DNA from: Prevotella sp. CAG:924 | GTDB taxonomy: Bacteria > Bacteroidota > Bacteroidia > Bacteroidales > Bacteroidaceae | Reading direction: 5' to 3' | DNA length: 47,223 nt | Assembly: GCA_000431975.1 (NCBI GenBank) | Contig: HF988428.1 | Location: 1-47,223 of the forward strand | Shown: piece after piece, positions 45,665 to 47,223 of the stretch | Position numbering within the stretch: the first letter of the stretch is position 1 | Layout: each line of letters starts with the position of its first letter | Position numbers and translations under genes: made by a program | Notes under the pieces: generated by a model | The model's input: only the letters and a program-made list of their open reading frames with translations | Told to the model about the DNA's origin: nothing | Database searches by the model: none

Positions 45665-45682
45665 CAAAATAAACATAATGTT

Positions 45683-45700
45683 TATACCTTTTAGGGTATA
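45683..45700. promoter_or_regulatory. Operator 2 of the hip operon
   Basis: A perfect palindrome TATACC-TTTTAG-GGTATA, starting 42 bp from operator 1. Confidence 0.78.
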
Positions 45701-45723
45701 ATTTTATTGCTTTTATTTTATTT

Positions 45724-45741
45724 TATACCTTATCGGGTATA
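45724..45741. promoter_or_regulatory. Operator 3 of the hip operon
   Basis: A perfect palindrome TATACC-TTATCG-GGTATA, starting 41 bp from operator 2. Confidence 0.78.
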
Positions 45742-45763
45742 AAGATAAGCAATATTATCAAAT

Positions 45764-45827
45764 TACACTTATAGGGACTAAAAGGAGATTACTTCAGAAG
45801 GTCTCCTTATTAGTCCCTACAAGTGTA
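45764..45827. terminator. Long stem-loop upstream of the hip operators
   Basis: Arms at 45764-45788 and 45802-45827 form about 24 pairs with one mismatch and a 2-nt bulge, loop about 13 nt. It separates the hip operators from the decayed gene to the right and could stop minus-strand readthrough into the toxin operon. Confidence 0.65.
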
Positions 45828-45903
45828 TGATGCTCGATCTTAAACGCTATTCCCAATGCACCGGCTGATAAGTCTCAACCTGCAGCGACGTTGTAGCATT
45901 TCT

Positions 45904-46062
45904 TTATTCAACTTTCCATATTGCACTGTTAATGCTTCTGTCTACACTATCGGATTCACGCGAGGTCTTCTTGCCAAAGTTGAACGTGTAAGCTAATTCA
46001 AATAACCGGTTTACTGATATATACGGTTGGTGCGTGCCTGATTGTACCAATAAACCTTCCGC
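45904..46062 (-). pseudogene. C-terminal remnant of an outer-membrane beta-barrel receptor
   Basis: The minus strand encodes about 52 residues ending at TAA 45904-45906, with YISVNRLFELAYTFNFGKKT and SRESDSVDRSINSAIWKVE. This resembles the last barrel strands of TonB-dependent proteins of the outer-membrane barrel (PF14905-like) family. A TGA at 46063-46065 cuts the frame and no start codon or body of the gene is present. A second frame also looks protein-like just upstream (KVYWYNQARTNRIYQ), consistent with a frameshift. Confidence 0.5.
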
Positions 46063-46100
46063 TCAGGAAGTACGTAACTTCATTCCCAAACTATCTGTTG

Positions 46101-46580
46101 TCAGTCGTCATGCCCAGCCATCTTCACTACTTCTTTTACATCTTCCGTCCGTACATGGCCACGGATAAGCACTGCCTGGCAACCACCATCGTCCTTTTTA
46201 ATAAAGAGTAGGATATCCGTGAACACGCCGTTCTTTGCCTTGGCCATGATACTTACATTGTCACCATCATCATCAGTACGAAGGATCTCATCATAACCAA
46301 AATTGAGCAGATCTTGCACCCGCTCGCCAAAACGATTCTTTTTGCTGCGCGAGCAATCACTCATCTCAAGAACCCACATACTGTCGATACCATCTAACAC
46401 CTTATGGCTTATGGAGTCTTTCATCTTCTTGTTACGTGCCATCTTCATCATCCACTCGGGTATCTCTGTACTCTTGACACCCTTCACTGTTCGGTAGTCG
46501 GTAAAGATCTGGGTAGCCGACTGGGCAAACAGTTGTGTGCAGCAGACTGCCAACAGCAACATCATAAAAATCTTTTTCAT
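46101..46580 (-). CDS. DUF4252 domain exported protein
   Basis: 159 residues from ATG 46580, which starts the signal peptide MKKIFMMLLLAVCCTQLFAQ. The rest (ATQIFTDYRTVKGVKSTEIP, VLEMSDCS, GYDEILRTDDDGDNVSIMAK, AVLIRGHVRTEDVKEVV) fits the DUF4252 family, which is common in Bacteroidales and of unknown function. Cys in the signal region lacks a good lipobox, so periplasmic. Divergent from the Fe-S assembly gene. Confidence 0.75.
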   Translation of the reverse strand: MKKIFMMLLLAVCCTQLFAQSATQIFTDYRTVKGVKSTEIPEWMMKMARNKKMKDSISHKVLDGIDSMWVLEMSDCSRSKKNRFGERVQDLLNFGYDEILRTDDDGDNVSIMAKAKNGVFTDILLFIKKDDGGCQAVLIRGHVRTEDVKEVVKMAGHDD

Positions 46581-46673
46581 ATTTTCCTTGTTTTTTTCAT
46601 CCGTTTGACGTATGGCGACAGGAAAATGTTGCACGGCCAGATATGAAAAATACTTTTCTTTGATACAATTTAC

Positions 46674-46704
46674 TTGGCTATATAAAAGAAAAACCGTAAA
46701 TTAG
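46674..46704 (+). promoter_or_regulatory. Possible promoter of the DUF59 gene
   Basis: TTGG (46674-46677), 19-bp spacer, TAAATTAG (46697-46704), a partial match with one off base in the -7 box; the ATG is 31 bp downstream. Confidence 0.4.
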
Positions 46705-46734
46705 CACCACATATTAATAAATAGTCTCGAAAAA

Positions 46735-47055
46735 ATGACACAAGAAGAAAAGACTCAGATAGAAGAACGTATTGTCGATGTCCTCAAGACCGTATACGAT
46801 CCCGAAATTCCCGTCAACATCTTTGATTTGGGAATGATCTATAAGATCGACGTGAAAGATGACGGCAACGTAGATGTAGACATGACGTTCACTGCCCCCT
46901 CCTGTCCCGCTGCCGACTTCATCCTCGAAGATGTTCGTACAAAGATCGACAGCGTTGACGGTGTAAAATCCTCTAATGTCAATCTCGTCTTTGAGCCTGC
47001 CTGGGATCAAAGCATGATGAGCGAGGAAGCACGCATAGAACTGGGTCTCGACTAA
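46735..47055 (+). CDS. MIP18/DUF59 family Fe-S cluster assembly protein
   Basis: 106 residues covering one DUF59 domain: VLKTVYDPEIPVNIFDLGMI, then VDMTFTAPSCPAADFI with the conserved cysteine, ending EPAWDQSMMSEEARIELGLD. Family members (SufT/PaaD-like) help Fe-S cluster assembly or carrier function in the cytoplasm. The next gene, lpxH-like, begins 97 bp later on the same strand. Confidence 0.9.
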   Translation: MTQEEKTQIEERIVDVLKTVYDPEIPVNIFDLGMIYKIDVKDDGNVDVDMTFTAPSCPAADFILEDVRTKIDSVDGVKSSNVNLVFEPAWDQSMMSEEARIELGLD

Positions 47056-47152
47056 ATGCGCCCCTTCATTGCGATGCCGGCAAAGGCCGTTAGTACCGAC
47101 TGACGGGAAGCATCACTGCCCGCCGGCCCCGAGGCTTTGAAAATTGAAGAGT

Positions 47153-47223
47153 ATGAAGAATGTATATTTTCTGAGCGACGCCCATCTAGGTTCTCTTGCC
47201 ATCCCTCACGCACGGATGCAAGA
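47153..47223 (+). CDS. lpxH: UDP-2,3-diacylglucosamine diphosphatase-like phosphoesterase (5' end)
   Basis: Partial gene cut by the window end. The 23 visible residues start MKNVYFLSDAHLGSLAIPHA. The SDAHLG motif supplies the Asp and His metal ligands of calcineurin-like phosphoesterases, and the start matches LpxH-type enzymes of Bacteroidetes, which make lipid X for lipid A. Other phosphoesterases of the fold cannot be excluded. Confidence 0.75.
   Translation, partial: MKNVYFLSDAHLGSLAIPHARMQ

Overview
The window looks like a chromosomal segment of a Bacteroidales bacterium, most likely Prevotellaceae (Prevotella sensu lato). The evidence is a complete SusC/SusD polysaccharide utilisation locus (PUL), many lipoproteins, NigD-like, DUF4252 and DUF6377 proteins, and promoters of the Bacteroidetes type (TAnnTTTG at -7, often with TTTG or TTGG about 19-20 bp upstream). 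I cannot name the species. No tRNA, rRNA, insertion sequence, prophage or CRISPR array was seen.

Layout. 1-6.1 kb: the tail of an unknown + strand gene, a two-domain M16 metallopeptidase (-), a threonine-aldolase-type PLP enzyme (+), and an lrgA-lrgB pair (+). 6.2-9.9 kb: a minus-strand operon of PASTA protein, RluD-type pseudouridine synthase, D-Ala-D-Ala ligase and NigD-like lipoprotein. 10-13.2 kb: the short gene rpmH (L34, -), divergent from efp, then a membrane-anchored glycosyltransferase and radC. 13.5-17.6 kb (-): a glycogen-debranching-type lipoprotein and a membrane-bound DUF6377 regulator with its own promoter and leader hairpin. 17.6-31.6 kb (-): a beta-glucan PUL in transcription order susC, susD, surface glycan-binding lipoprotein, GH16, GH5, GH3, GH3. 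32.6-37.8 kb (+): a TolC/HlyD/MFS tripartite efflux operon followed by an AraC regulator. 38.2-43.8 kb: murF (-) divergent from folP-cdaA, then pta-ackA. 43.9-45.7 kb (-): a three-gene HipB/HipS/HipT-like toxin-antitoxin module with three palindromic operators. 45.9-47.2 kb: a decayed outer-membrane barrel fragment, a DUF4252 protein, a MIP18/DUF59 Fe-S assembly protein and the start of an LpxH-like phosphoesterase.

How the PUL should work (inference from families): the surface GH16 cuts beta-1,3 or mixed-linkage beta-glucan, the surface glycan-binding protein and SusD capture fragments, SusC imports them, and GH5 plus two GH3 enzymes reduce them to glucose. Pta-AckA would make ATP and acetate from the resulting acetyl-CoA.

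Most noteworthy: (1) the split HipBST-like module, with Thr-Leu-Thr in place of the SxS motif and three regularly spaced operators; (2) an array of four 22-bp imperfect repeats, each an interrupted palindrome, before the GH16 gene; (3) stem-loops between the PUL enzyme genes and a leader hairpin before the DUF6377 regulator; (4) a pseudogene remnant upstream of the toxin module.
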